Shown piece by piece: positions 11,440-21,406 of a stretch of 64,000 nt of DNA. The DNA is taken from contig OX422221.1 of assembly GCA_949130495.1 (NCBI GenBank), forward strand, positions 26,609,917-26,673,916. The letters are read 5' to 3'. The DNA is from Sambucus nigra (Eukaryota > Streptophyta > Magnoliopsida > Dipsacales > Adoxaceae). The notes under the pieces are model-generated. The model made no database searches, was not told the origin of the DNA, and saw nothing but the letters and a program-made list of their open reading frames with translations. Position numbers and translations under genes: made by a program. Every line of letters begins with the position of its first letter. Positions within the stretch are counted from its first letter, which is position 1.

Positions 11440-12014
11440 TACCAAGGGCTTCTAAACATGATAAATTTTTATTCATTTATTATTATGCTTGAAAGTGACA
11501 TCATCTTCCACCGTAGATATCTCGCAATAATCAGAGTCATGTGCTTTTTGAAAAAGGTATAGCCCCTACTGATTTGCCTCAAACTTAGATAGTGAGAGGC
11601 CTCAGATGTGTCTTGTACAATCCTTTAAAATTGAATCTCCTTCTTGTAACTTCCTCAGCTTCACCAGTTGATCGTAGGATCTAGACAACTGCCTCCTATA
11701 CATCTCAAAGTGTCTATTGGCATTATTTATGTGCTCTTAGAGTGCTTCCAATTGTACATGACTGTCGTGGGGAATCATTGTGCTTTGCATGTTATATTGT
11801 GATGAAGGCACCTCTAGCTCCATCGGGAGGATTGCGTCAGCTCCCAAAACTAAGGAAAATGGAGTGTAGCCTGTGGGTTTCCTCTTAGTTGTTCTGTAGG
11901 CCCACAAAACCTCCGAGATTTTGTTGTCCCAAGTTCCTGGGAAATCTTCTAGCTTCTTGAAGAGGATGTTCACAAGGTCTTGTTGGTAGCTTATATCTTC
12001 CCGTTGCACTTTGA
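11440..12014 (-). pseudogene. Tat integrase, C-terminal part of core and C-terminal domain
   Basis: Minus-strand reading gives ATNKTL, then after a frameshift FKKLEDFPGTWDNK, VLWAYRTTKRKPTGYTPFSL and VLGADAILPMELEVP, the classic end of a Ty3/gypsy integrase core. Lower down come the C-terminal pieces YDQLVKLRKLQEGD and GLYLFQKAHD, and the frame fades out near 11440. The active-site Glu of the DDE triad should stand just before ATNKTL; a TAA codon (11991-11993 on the plus strand) is there instead. The N-terminal half of the same domain is 41 kb away at 53052-53570. It overlaps the end of the PMD region tail to tail. Confidence 0.88.
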
Positions 12015-12019
12015 ATATG

Positions 12020-12077
12020 TGTGACACCCCGCTTAATTAAATACCAGGTTATCAGTCCTTCATCCAATTAAAACAAG
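12020..12077 (-). repeat. 3' LTR of the chromovirus element, terminal 58 bp
   Basis: Starts TGTGACACCCCGCTTAATTA, matching the inner end of the other LTR at 38457 (TGTGACACCCCACCTAATTA) including the shared TCAGTCCTTCATC block. It is cut off by SIRE copy 1 and resumes at 20281. Confidence 0.88.
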
Positions 12078-12441
12078 TGTAAGGACATGATTTTATAAAT
12101 GTCCAAGGTAGAATCTAGGATTTTTATATTTGTCCTAGATCACAGTATGTATGTCTGATACCGCTACATTTGGCATGTTATCACAATCATCCACGACGGC
12201 CTTGATCCGAATCCATGCATCCATCATCTTCACACGTGCATCATGCTACATGGACGTGCTACTCAACTCATTCCCACTACTCCACTACGTAATATTGGTA
12301 AAATGATATATTGCAGTTTTTTATATTTGCATAAATATTTGGGAATTTTTTAGAAAATATTTTTTTTGAAGTCTGAATTATTGTTAATCAAAGGTAAAAA
12401 AAAATTCTAAATGTAGAAGCGGACTGCCTCGGTCGATGAGC

Positions 12442-12552
12442 TCGTTCAAACGATATTCACACTGTCGTTCGAGCGACATATGCATGTCGCGCGATCTCGT
12501 TCGAACGACACGCGTACTTCATTCGAGCGGCATGCCTATGTCATTCGAGCGA
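12442..12552 (+). promoter_or_regulatory. array of five TCGTTCGAACGA-like palindromes in U3
   Basis: Boxes at 12442-12453, 12465-12476, 12497-12508 (perfect palindrome TCGTTCGAACGA), 12519-12530 and 12541-12552, spaced 22-32 bp and ending 20 bp before the TATA box. Similar boxes occur in the 3' LTR (19620-19735) and, in reverse, in both LTRs of SIRE copy 2 (34168-34285, 37893-38005). Position suggests a promoter element; function is inferred. Confidence 0.55.
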
Positions 12553-12572
12553 AGTCCCAGCCTCGATTTTTG

Positions 12573-12580
12573 TATAAATA
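12573..12580 (+). promoter_or_regulatory. TATA box of SIRE copy 1 5' LTR
   Basis: TATAAATA, 20 bp after the palindrome array. In the 3' LTR the same place reads TAGAAATA, so that copy has lost the box. SIRE copy 2 has TATAAATA at the equivalent place. Confidence 0.65.
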
Positions 12581-13097
12581 TCTTGGTTCATTCTACACGA
12601 TTTTCCAAGTCTTTTTCGCACATGTTTCTGCGTTTTCACAGCCTAGAAAATAGACTTCATGTTTTAAGGTTTTATAGCTCGTTTATTCACATAATCACTC
12701 CCATATATGTATGTGAATCTTTAAACCTTCAAGATGATCATTTTATACTCATCTGGAGTATTTTGTGGCGAAGCCGTTTTCTTCTCTATTGCTGCCCACC
12801 TGGAGTTCTTGAGGAAGATTCCAGTCGATGACATCGGAACCGACACCTGAGGGTATTTCGTATGTCACTCTTATTTTCATTGTAATATGTGTAACCTTTA
12901 TTTACAAATTATAGTGAAAATAAAAGGTTTTGTCCCTTTGGGGGATTTTTCCTCACTTATGTGTTTTGTTTGTGATTGAATGTTCTTGCATGATCTTATT
13001 GATTTCAATCACACCTAGATGCATGTTTTAGGATTTAATTGAAAAAATGAGTTTAATTAAATAATCCATTTGTTTGAATGCACGCGCACTCTTCAAA

Positions 13098-13111
13098 TTG
13101 GTATCAGAGCC
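13098..13111 (+). other. primer binding site of SIRE copy 1
   Basis: TTGGTATCAGAGCC, two bases after the 5' LTR, complementary to the 3' end of initiator tRNA-Met, the usual primer for Ty1/copia elements. Confidence 0.9.
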
Positions 13112-13194
13112 AATTACACAATTCTACCGTGTGATTTTCCGCAAAATTTTTCTAAGATATCAATTTTTTAAAAAATTAATTTTTGAAAAAGGGC

Positions 13195-15000
13195 ATGTTC
13201 ATAATGGAGAAATTATATAATAAAATGCCAGTTTTTGACGAGACAAATTATGCTTATTGGAAAGCCCGCATGAAATCTGCTTTAAAATCCATTGATGAAA
13301 GAGTTTGGATTTTGGTTGAAACGGGGTGGACTCCTCCCTGCATCACTATTGATAACGTGACTACTTTAAAATATGTGACTGCATGGACTAAATATGAATT
13401 TAAATGGTCATATTTTAACTCTAAGGGTCTAAGTACTATTTCTGGATTCGTCACTCCTGACGAGTTCCGGTGGATAATGACGTGTACCACGTCAAAAGAG
13501 GCATGGGATCTTTTACAACTTACCCATGAAGGAACTAATGATGTGAAAGAGCCCACACTGCAAAATTTAACAACTCAATTTGAAACAATCACCATGCTTG
13601 AGTATGAATATTTTGATGAATTTTATGCTAGTTTATCTGATATTTTAAACACTAGCTTTAATCTTAGGGAACACATTCCTAATGCTATAGTTGTTAAAAA
13701 GATTCTAAGATCACTACCTAGGCGATTTATCCCTAAAGTCACTGTGCTAAATTTTATGGTAATTTAAACACGCTTAAATTAGAGGAATTGGTTGGAGACT
13801 TACAAACCTTTGAAATTGACATGTTTCCTAAGTCTGTTAAACTAAAAGATAAGGAAATTGCACTTAATGCCCAGGAGAGGAAGAGTGAGGGGTCGGTAAG
13901 AAAGAGAGTAGAGTCATCTAGAAAAAGGGAGAAAGAAACATCAGATTCCGAGTGTGACCTTGATTTAGATGATTTGCCTTGTTTGCAAAAAAAAAATCAA
14001 GAAAAATGAAAATTTCAAGAAAAATGAAAATTTCAAAGATAAAAAGCATTTTGAGAAAAATAGGTTTGAAAAGAATAATGAAAAATATTTTAAAGACCAC
14101 CCTAAGAAAGACAGTAAGAGATGATATGAGTGCGACGGTAAGGGTCATAGAGCTTTTGAGTGTGCTACTAGGCTGAACAAACTTGCCAAAGAAAAGGGCA
14201 AAGCTGTCCATAATGCTACCCTTAGTGACGACAGTGAGGTCAAGTCGGTGGACTCTGGAGACAAGTCACCGCATGAGTGTAACTTCACCGCATTCATGGC
14301 TAGTCATGTGAGTAAATCCAGTGCTCCTCATGACGATGAGGATGCTGCTTGACAAGGACACCTCGACAGTGAGAACGAAGAGAGTGAGGGGGAGGATTAT
14401 GCGAGTGAGAGTGAGAGTGATATCGAACGCGCCTATGCTGAGTTATATTCTGAGTCATTTAAAATAAAAAAGAGTAACAAATCATTACTTCTTAAGATCA
14501 CTACTTTAGAGGGAGATTTAGTAAAAGCGAGAAAAAGAGAGTCCTCCACCTGCACTATCTTGAGAGAGAGAGAGTCTACCTGTGTTGAGAGATAAAGTCA
14601 GTTTAGAGAGAGAGAGAGAGAGAGAGTTTGAAGAGAGAGAGTTGTTTTAAGAAAGAGAATGGGGACTTGAATAATCAAGTGGCTAGTCTTACGAGTGAGC
14701 TCGATTCCTCCCTAGAGACGTGGAAGAAACTTTAGGCCCTTGTAGTCCAGCTTACTCATGATCTTGAGAGAGCACGAGAAGTCAAGCTTCAAATCGAGGA
14801 CATATCTGGAAATATGGGAAAGATGCTCCTCGGTCTCGCTTTAGGTTTTAGTGATAGGCAGGGAATAGGTTTTGATTGTGCCTCCACGTTCCAAATTGCA
14901 CCTAGACCTGTTCCTAAGTTTACTACTACTCCATATGGCCATCACCAAAAACCACGAAGGAAAGTTCTAGGTCACGTTCCAAATTGCACCTAGACCACGT
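13195..15000 (+). pseudogene. gag of SIRE copy 1
   Basis: The reading frame opens at ATG 13195 or 13204 and runs to TAA 13765-13767 with the SIRE-type gag core (MPVFDETNYAYWKARMKSAL, TSKEAWDLLQLTHEGT, ILRSLPRRFIPKV). A frameshift near 13750 carries it on (LEELVGDLQTFEIDM). Then come a Lys-rich stretch and a zinc knuckle at 14121-14163 reading YECDGKGHRAFEC; its first Cys is replaced by TGA. Further on are acidic Glu/Ser-rich runs, a GA microsatellite (14602-14626) and coiled-coil-like sequence (SLETWKKL, LERAREVKLQIED). The end lies in a locally duplicated stretch where protease should begin. The protein would form the particle shell; this copy cannot. Confidence 0.88.
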
Positions 15001-15061
15001 TCCAAATTTCTATAAGATTGTGCCCAAGTCCTCTCTTGTATGCAACAGCGACACGATCACT

Positions 15062-15960
15062 CCTATGGATTTGTGGCATTAACTTCTAGGTCACGTGAAC
15101 TTTAGAGATTTGACACATTTAGCTAAAAAGGACCTAGTGCGTGGCTTACCATCTCTTGGAAAGCCAACTTCCACAGTTTGTGGACCCTGTCAGTATGGAA
15201 ATCAAATCCGTAGTCCCCATAGGAAGTTGCATTCCATTACCACCTCCCATGTGCTTGAGTTAATTCACATGGATCTTATGGGACCTACTCGTACTGAGAG
15301 TTTGGGTGGTAAGAGGTATATCCTTGTGATGGTGGATGATTTCTACAAATATTCAATTGTAGGTTTTCTGAGAGAGAAATCCGATGCTGTAGAGTTTTTA
15401 ATGACCAAGTGCAAAATAAACATGGAGTCACTATTAACAGGATACGCAGTGAAAACGAAACGGAGTTTAAAGAAGCAAAGGTATATCTTTACTGTGATAG
15501 CCTTGGGATTAAACATGAGTTTTTGACCGTAAGGGCTCCTTAGCAAAATGGGATTGCTGAGAGGAAGAATCAGACAATTCAGGAAATGGCTAAATCTATG
15601 CTTCTAGGTCGTAAGTCTGCTAGGAGATTTTGGGCAGAGGTGGTGTCTACCGCATGCCACACGATGAATAGGGTTTACCTGCATCCACACACACTTAAGA
15701 CGCCTTATGAATTGTGGACTGGTAAGAACCCAACCTTGCATATTTTCATGTCTTTGGGAGTAAATGCTACATCCTACGGGATAAAGAGTAATTAGGAAAG
15801 TTTGACTCTCGGAGTGATGAGGGAATATTGCTTGGATATTCATCAAATAGTAGATCATACTGGGTTTTTAACATGAATAGCTTCAAGGTTATGGAGTCAA
15901 TAAATGTCACCGTTCAAGATGACAAACCTCCAACGTCTGTTGACCCTAGCCTTTAGTGCG
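15062..15960 (+). pseudogene. integrase of SIRE copy 1
   Basis: Begins at MDLWH*LLGHVNFRDLTHLA, the HHCC zinc finger (His pair, then CGPC near 15180), with TAA in place of Gln. The core follows: HMDLMGPTRTESLGGKRYI and MVDDFYKYS supply the first Asp region. The second Asp region is damaged by a frameshift near 15410 (NETEFKEAK survives). Then AP*QNGIAERKNQTIQEMAK holds the active-site Glu. RRFWAEVVSTACHTMNRVYL and TPYELWTGKNP follow. After 15795 it is frameshifted and fades. The catalytic protease motif that should precede it is absent. Confidence 0.88.
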
Positions 15961-16010
15961 AGGATGAGGACTTTTCGGGCAGCGATTTACTTGTCCCTCA
16001 CACACACCCT

Positions 16011-17684
16011 GTGGACCCTACTCCTATTTTAGGGGATACACCTGATTGGGTTCACAAGAGTCATGACCCTGCCTCCATTGTAGGTGATTCCACTTTAAGG
16101 GTTAAGACTCGTGCTCAGCTAGAGAACGTTGTTAGCCATTTTTTCTACACGTCCAAAGTCGAGCCCAAAAATCATAAAGAAACACTCAAGGATGAACACT
16201 GGATATCTCCTATGCATGATGATTTGCTTCAGTTTAGAAAGAACAATGTATGGGATCTTATCCCCCGACCTAGTGAGACAAATGTGATAGGTACCAGGTG
16301 GATTTTCAAGAATAAAATGGATGAAAATGGTACCATAATCAGAAACAAGGCTAAATTGGTCCCTCAAGGCTACACACAGATAGAGGGTGTAGACTTTGGG
16401 GAGACATTTTCTCCTGTAGCGAGGCTTGAGTCCGTCCGCTTACTACTCGCCATCGAATGTCATCTGCGCTTCAAGTTATATCAGATGGATGTCAAGAGTG
16501 CCTTTCTAAATGGAATTCTATAGGAGGAGGTTTACGTGGAACAACCAAAAGGGTTTGAAGACCCTAAGAACCCGGAGCATGTTTATTATCTGAGGAAAGC
16601 CTTGTATGGTTTGAATCAAGCACCCCGTTCTTGGTACGAGAGGCTTACTTCCTATCTATTATCCCGTTGCTTCAAAAGAGGGGGAGTTGATATGCCGTTG
16701 TTCGTCAGGAGAGATGACGATGCTATTTTGGTTACCCAGGTCTATGTGGATGACATAATCTTCGGATCCACATGCTCCTAGCATGCTCACCACTTTGAGG
16801 AGGAGATGAAAAGTGAGTTTGAGATGAGCATGGTAGGTGAGCTTACTTTCTTCCTTGATCTCCAGGTTCGTCAGCTAGAGGATGGGATGTTCATCCCCCA
16901 ATCCAAGTATGCTAGAGACCTTGTGAAGAAATTTGATTTTGACTCTGCTAAACATGCATGTACACCTATGAGTACCACTACCAAGCTTAGTAAGGACACT
17001 TTAGGCAAGGACGTAGAGCAAACCTTGTATCGGAGTATGATAGGTAGTCTCCTCTACTTGACTGCCAGTCGTCTAGACATCACCTTTAGTGTTGGAGTCT
17101 GTGCGCGATATCAGGCGTCCCTTAAAGAGTCACACTTACTCGCTCTTAAATGTATTATCAAATATGTGAGTGGGACTCTCTCCCATGGCATTTGGTATTC
17201 CTTTGATACCACTGGCCGTTTGTTCGCACACTCGGATACTGACTGGGCTTGGGATGCACATGGAAGTAAGAGCACTTCTAGTGGGTATTTATTCTTTGGT
17301 TCTGCTCTTGTCTCTTAGTTGAGAAAGAAGAAAAACTCCATCTCTTTGTCCACTGTGGAGGCTGAATACATCGCTGTCGAAAGTTGCTGCACACAACTTA
17401 TGTGGATAAAGCAGATGCTGGAGGATTATGGGATTTCACAAGACACCATGACCATTTCCTGTGATAACACGAGCATGATACACATATTCTGCAATACATT
17501 CCAGCATTCATGCACAAAGCACATCAGGATACGCGAGAACTTTATACGTCAGTTAGCTGAGGAGAAAGTCGTATCCTTGAGTTTCGTACCCACTGACCTT
17601 CAGTTAGACGATATTTTCACGAAGCATTTAGATGCCCTTAGATTCGAGAGTCTTAGGAAGTCTTTAGGTATTTTCACAGTTTGA
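16011..17684 (+). pseudogene. reverse transcriptase-RNase H of SIRE copy 1
   Basis: One reading frame from 16011 to TGA after 17684, broken only by TAG at 16521, 16779 and 17316. RT motifs in order: [72 protein letters not shown] and [11 protein letters not shown] (active-site YVDD). RNase H follows: SDTDWAWDAHGSKSTSSGYL, STVEAEYIAVES, SCDNTSMI and PTDLQLDDIFTKHL. The stops replace codons that are Gln, Ser/Gln and Trp in relatives. The otherwise clean frame suggests recent loss by point mutation. It copies element RNA into DNA in intact relatives. Confidence 0.93.
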
Positions 17685-19258
17685 CTGAGAGGATGGTCCG
17701 TGTCTAGGATAGGATGCATTGTTATGTTCATATCATATGATTCCTATTGCTAGTTTGTATCATTTGTATTCTTATTTTTGTTTTTTATATTTTTTTGAAA
17801 AATCCAAAAAGATTTTTTTTTTATAAAAATTTTAGAAAAGCACAAAAAGATTTTTGTATTTTGTTTACACCTCTTTTTGGATGAGTATTCAAGATAGAAG
17901 AGTCACAACTTCACTTCCATTTATCCATATGACTGTTTGATAGTGATTTGAGACGCTACGTCATTGCATCCATGTGCTTTACATTTTTTGGAGACTTTGA
18001 GATGTGATTACTGATATCTTTCTACATGTTTGGCTCCTTATCTCCTTTATTGCAAACATGCACGTCTTTATTTGATTATTGCACTTGTCTATCACATATT
18101 GGCTTGAGTGTTTCCATCTCCATTCTGTCTATACAACGAACCTTATGTGATAAAACTTGACAAGCTTGGAATGCATGTAAATCCCAGTTGGTGAGGTTAT
18201 GTGGTATTTTATCAATGGTGAAGGGCTACGAAAGGTACTTATCTATCCTTTGCGATTAAGCCTCCGTTTCAATTGGACCTAAAAAATTGAGGAATTTTAT
18301 TTTTCGGGATCCAAAGAGGTTAAAAGAGCCCAAAAAAATGTAAGCCAATAAAAAACAATATATGCCAAATATGGGCCATTAGGTTTCACCATCAATTATC
18401 CAATATTTGAGAATTTAGATCACCTCTATTCAAAATATAAATCTGAGGGAGTTTGGTTGGAAACTTTATACAGGTTTGCACTTCCTTGAAAGTATTGAAA
18501 AAGCATTTAATTGTTTTGGATGTTATTGGCGTGGAAATCACTTTGAGCTTTGAATTTCTGATATGATTGAGTCAATGTCTCAGATTTCCATCTTTTTACA
18601 CCTAAGGAATATGTTGAGTTTATTCATTAGGAGTATCCGATATTCATCGTGCACATATGTTATGTTTGTATGCATTGATTTTCCTATCGAATTTTATCAC
18701 ACTCCTACAGTTTCGCTATCATCAACTTGGTTACTTTTGTGTTTGTTGATGGTGTGATCCTTTGTTGTATATTTTGTGTGAAAATTTTTGAAAAATTAAA
18801 AAATAGTTTATTTATTACCTTGTGAGATTCTCCATTTGCATTTATTTGTGCTTCTCATATCTATCTATTTGCGGACATCATAAAAAGGGGGAGAAGAATT
18901 ATGGGGGAGAAGTGTTTGGTGTTTGGTTGATTTATTAATGATTTGCTTAAGTTTAGTTGATATTTGATTTTTGCATATCATTATATTTCAAACTGTTGCT
19001 TGTCACGGGTATCTTTTTTATCTCATGTGTGTAGGTAAAAAATTGATAATTATTGGATTGCACTCCCTGATGAGAAAAGATTTGAGAGTTTCTAAAAAGT
19101 TGAAGCTTTGAAGATGTTGAAGATTGATTGACGACATGCAGTTAGTATTCTCAGTTTGAGGGTTTTATGGGGATATTATCTTGTATGTCATTTCATTTAT
19201 TGAGATAGAATAATTCGTATTTTTTATGTATGTACCGGCATAGACATAAGGGGAGATT
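17685..19258 (+). other. 3' non-coding region of SIRE copy 1 with polypurine tract
   Basis: No convincing gene, and no env-like frame of the sort some SIRE elements carry. The block 18190-18330 recurs inverted at 35530-35650 in SIRE copy 2, so it is family sequence. The region ends AAGGGGAGATT (19248-19258), the polypurine tract directly before the 3' LTR. Confidence 0.75.
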
Positions 19259-20275
19259 CGTAAGGACATAATTTTATAAATGTCCAAGGTAAAATATAGT
19301 ATTTTTCTATTTGTCTTAGATCAAAGAATTTTTGTCTGATACCGCAACATTCGGCACGTCATCACAATCATCCACGACGGCCTTGATCCGAATCCATGCA
19401 TCCATCATCTTTACACGTGCATCATGCTACATGCGATGTGCTACTCAACTCATTCCCAGTACTCCACTACGCAATATTTGTAAAATGATTTATTGGAGTT
19501 GTTTATATTTGCATAAATATTTGGGATTTTTTTAGAAAATAGTTTTTTTGAAGTCTGAATTGTTTTGAATCAAAAGAAAAGAAAAATTTAAGTGTAGAAG
19601 CGGACTGCCTTGGTCAACGAGCTCGTTCAAACGAGATCACACTGTCATTCGAGCGACATACTCATGTCACGCGATCTTGTTCGAACGACACGTGTCCTTC
19701 GTTCGAGCGACATGCCTGTGTCGTTCGAGCGACGTCGACGCCTCAATTTTCGTAGAAATATCTGGGTGGATTCTACACAATTTTCCAAGTCTTTTTCGCC
19801 CAAGTTTCTGCGTTTTCACAGCCTAGAAAATAGACTTCATGTTTTAAGGTTTTATACCTCGTTTATTCACATAATCACTCCCATATATGTATGTGAATCT
19901 TTAAACCTTCAAGATGATTGTTTTATACTCATCTGGAGTATTTTGTGGAGAAGCCGTCTTGTTCTCTATTGCTGCCCACTAGGAGTTCTTGCGGGAGATT
20001 CCAACCGACGACATCGAAATCGACACCTGAGGGTATTTCGTATGTCACTTTTGTTTTCATTGTAATCTGTGTAACCGTTATTTATAAATTATAGTGAAAA
20101 TAAAAGGTTTTGCCCCTTTGGGGGATTTTTCCTCACTTGTGTGTTTTGTTTGTGATTGACTATTCTTGCATGATCTTATTGATTTCAATCACACCTAGAT
20201 GCATGTTTTAGGATTTAATTGAAAAATTGAGTTTAATGAAATAACCTCTTTATTTGAACGCACACGCACTCTTCA
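19259..20275 (+). repeat. 3' LTR of SIRE copy 1
   Basis: Starts CGTAAGGACATAATTTTATA (first base mutated from T) and ends ACGCACTCTTCA. Many scattered substitutions separate it from the 5' LTR, clearly more than between the LTRs of the LARD or of the inner copia element, so this insertion is older. Confidence 0.92.
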
Positions 20276-20280
20276 ATAAG

Positions 20281-21354
20281 AATCTCATCTAGATCATTCT
20301 TAGCATCACTATTTAAAACTTTTTAAAATTTAACAAACCATCTAGTATTAAAAAAGTTAATGCCAAATTTATCTTTTTATTTAACAACAACACAAGTGAA
20401 ATGATCATCATAACCAAACCATTCCATGTAGTAAAATAATCTGAACCAAACACCAGATAAATAATTGAAATAAATTACTACCTATTAAGGTATCAGTTCT
20501 CAATATAAAGATCCAAATAAACATCTAAAGAAATCATACTGAGCCCACAAATACAAATTCTGATAAAATGAATAAAAAAAATAACTGAAGGGACTACATG
20601 GTTCAATCAAATAACTGAACTACATCCTACACTAGGAATGAAGTAATCGAAGTGACTAAGTCCAAATCCTGTAAGCATCCACACGTGCTGCAGCTACGTA
20701 TCCCTATGGATGGACACCTAAATGGTTTTAAAAAAAGTTTTGCAAGTATGGGTCAAAGCCCACGTAAAAACCATTTGAAAACAATTAGCAAGTATTTCAA
20801 TTGCACTTTAAATGAGCAGTTATTAGATACACATGTTAGGTTGCGTGCACTCTCTTGAGTTCCTCACCTCTCATCTATAGTGCGGACCTAACATCCTCAA
20901 CTAAGCCCACCTAATCAAACTACCCAATCTAACTAGGTCCAAATCCTCCAACTAACCATAATACCATGCTAGCTCAACCGTACCGCCCATATAGTACGCT
21001 ATAGTATACCATTAATTATCATTAAGCCTTTAATTAAGTTTCTCCTTAACTTACCCTGTACCGCCCATATAATACATTATCGAAAAACTAATAATTAACA
21101 TTTGTATTACGTTATTATGATGATACTCACGTTATGTTCTCACACTTACTTTCCTTTAGATTGTCACTATCTATTTTTTCTACTATTTACACTTAAGTAG
21201 ATTAAACATTATTTTAGATATACACTATCTAGTTTCACTACTATCACACATAAGTAGAATAAACATTGTTTATATAACACTATATATCATCCTTACTATC
21301 ACACATAAGTAGTATTAAACATCAATGAGAGTATATATATGTCACACACACACA

Positions 21355-21406
<52 letters not shown>

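Larger units (their letters stand above)
12078..13095 (+). repeat. 5' LTR of SIRE copy 1
   Basis: Begins TGTAAGGACATGATTTTATA and ends GCGCACTCTTCA. It contains a U3 palindrome array, a TATA box and a 131-codon open frame (12436-12831) that also appears in the 3' LTR (19610-20065). That frame resembles no protein I know, and I take it as chance. CCTTTGGGGGATTTTTCC (12937-12954) recurs in all SIRE-type LTR copies of the window. Confidence 0.93.
12078..20275 (+). mobile_element. SIRE-like Ty1/copia element, copy 1
   Basis: Two LTRs of about 1.02 kb in direct orientation (12078-13095, 19259-20275) flank a PBS, gag, integrase, RT-RNase H and a 1.6 kb 3' untranslated stretch. Integrase before RT defines Ty1/copia. 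The gag opening (MPVFDETNYAYWKARMKSAL) and a gag with long Glu/Lys-rich coils and a zinc knuckle fit the SIRE lineage. Flanks are ACAAG (12073-12077) and ATAAG (20276-20280), one mismatch. It sits in the 3' LTR of the chromovirus element; homologous sequence near 38510 shows the uninterrupted state. No protease, many stops: inactive. Confidence 0.92.

Noticed and set aside
12436..12831. 131-codon frame (and its partner at 19610-20065) as a gene
   Set aside because: Both lie at the same place in the two LTRs of SIRE copy 1; their existence reflects LTR duplication, there is no protein similarity and the frame overlaps the promoter array and TATA box.
17685..19258. env-like gene downstream of SIRE pol
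   Set aside because: Some SIRE elements carry one, but no frame, signal peptide or membrane segment of useful length is visible here.
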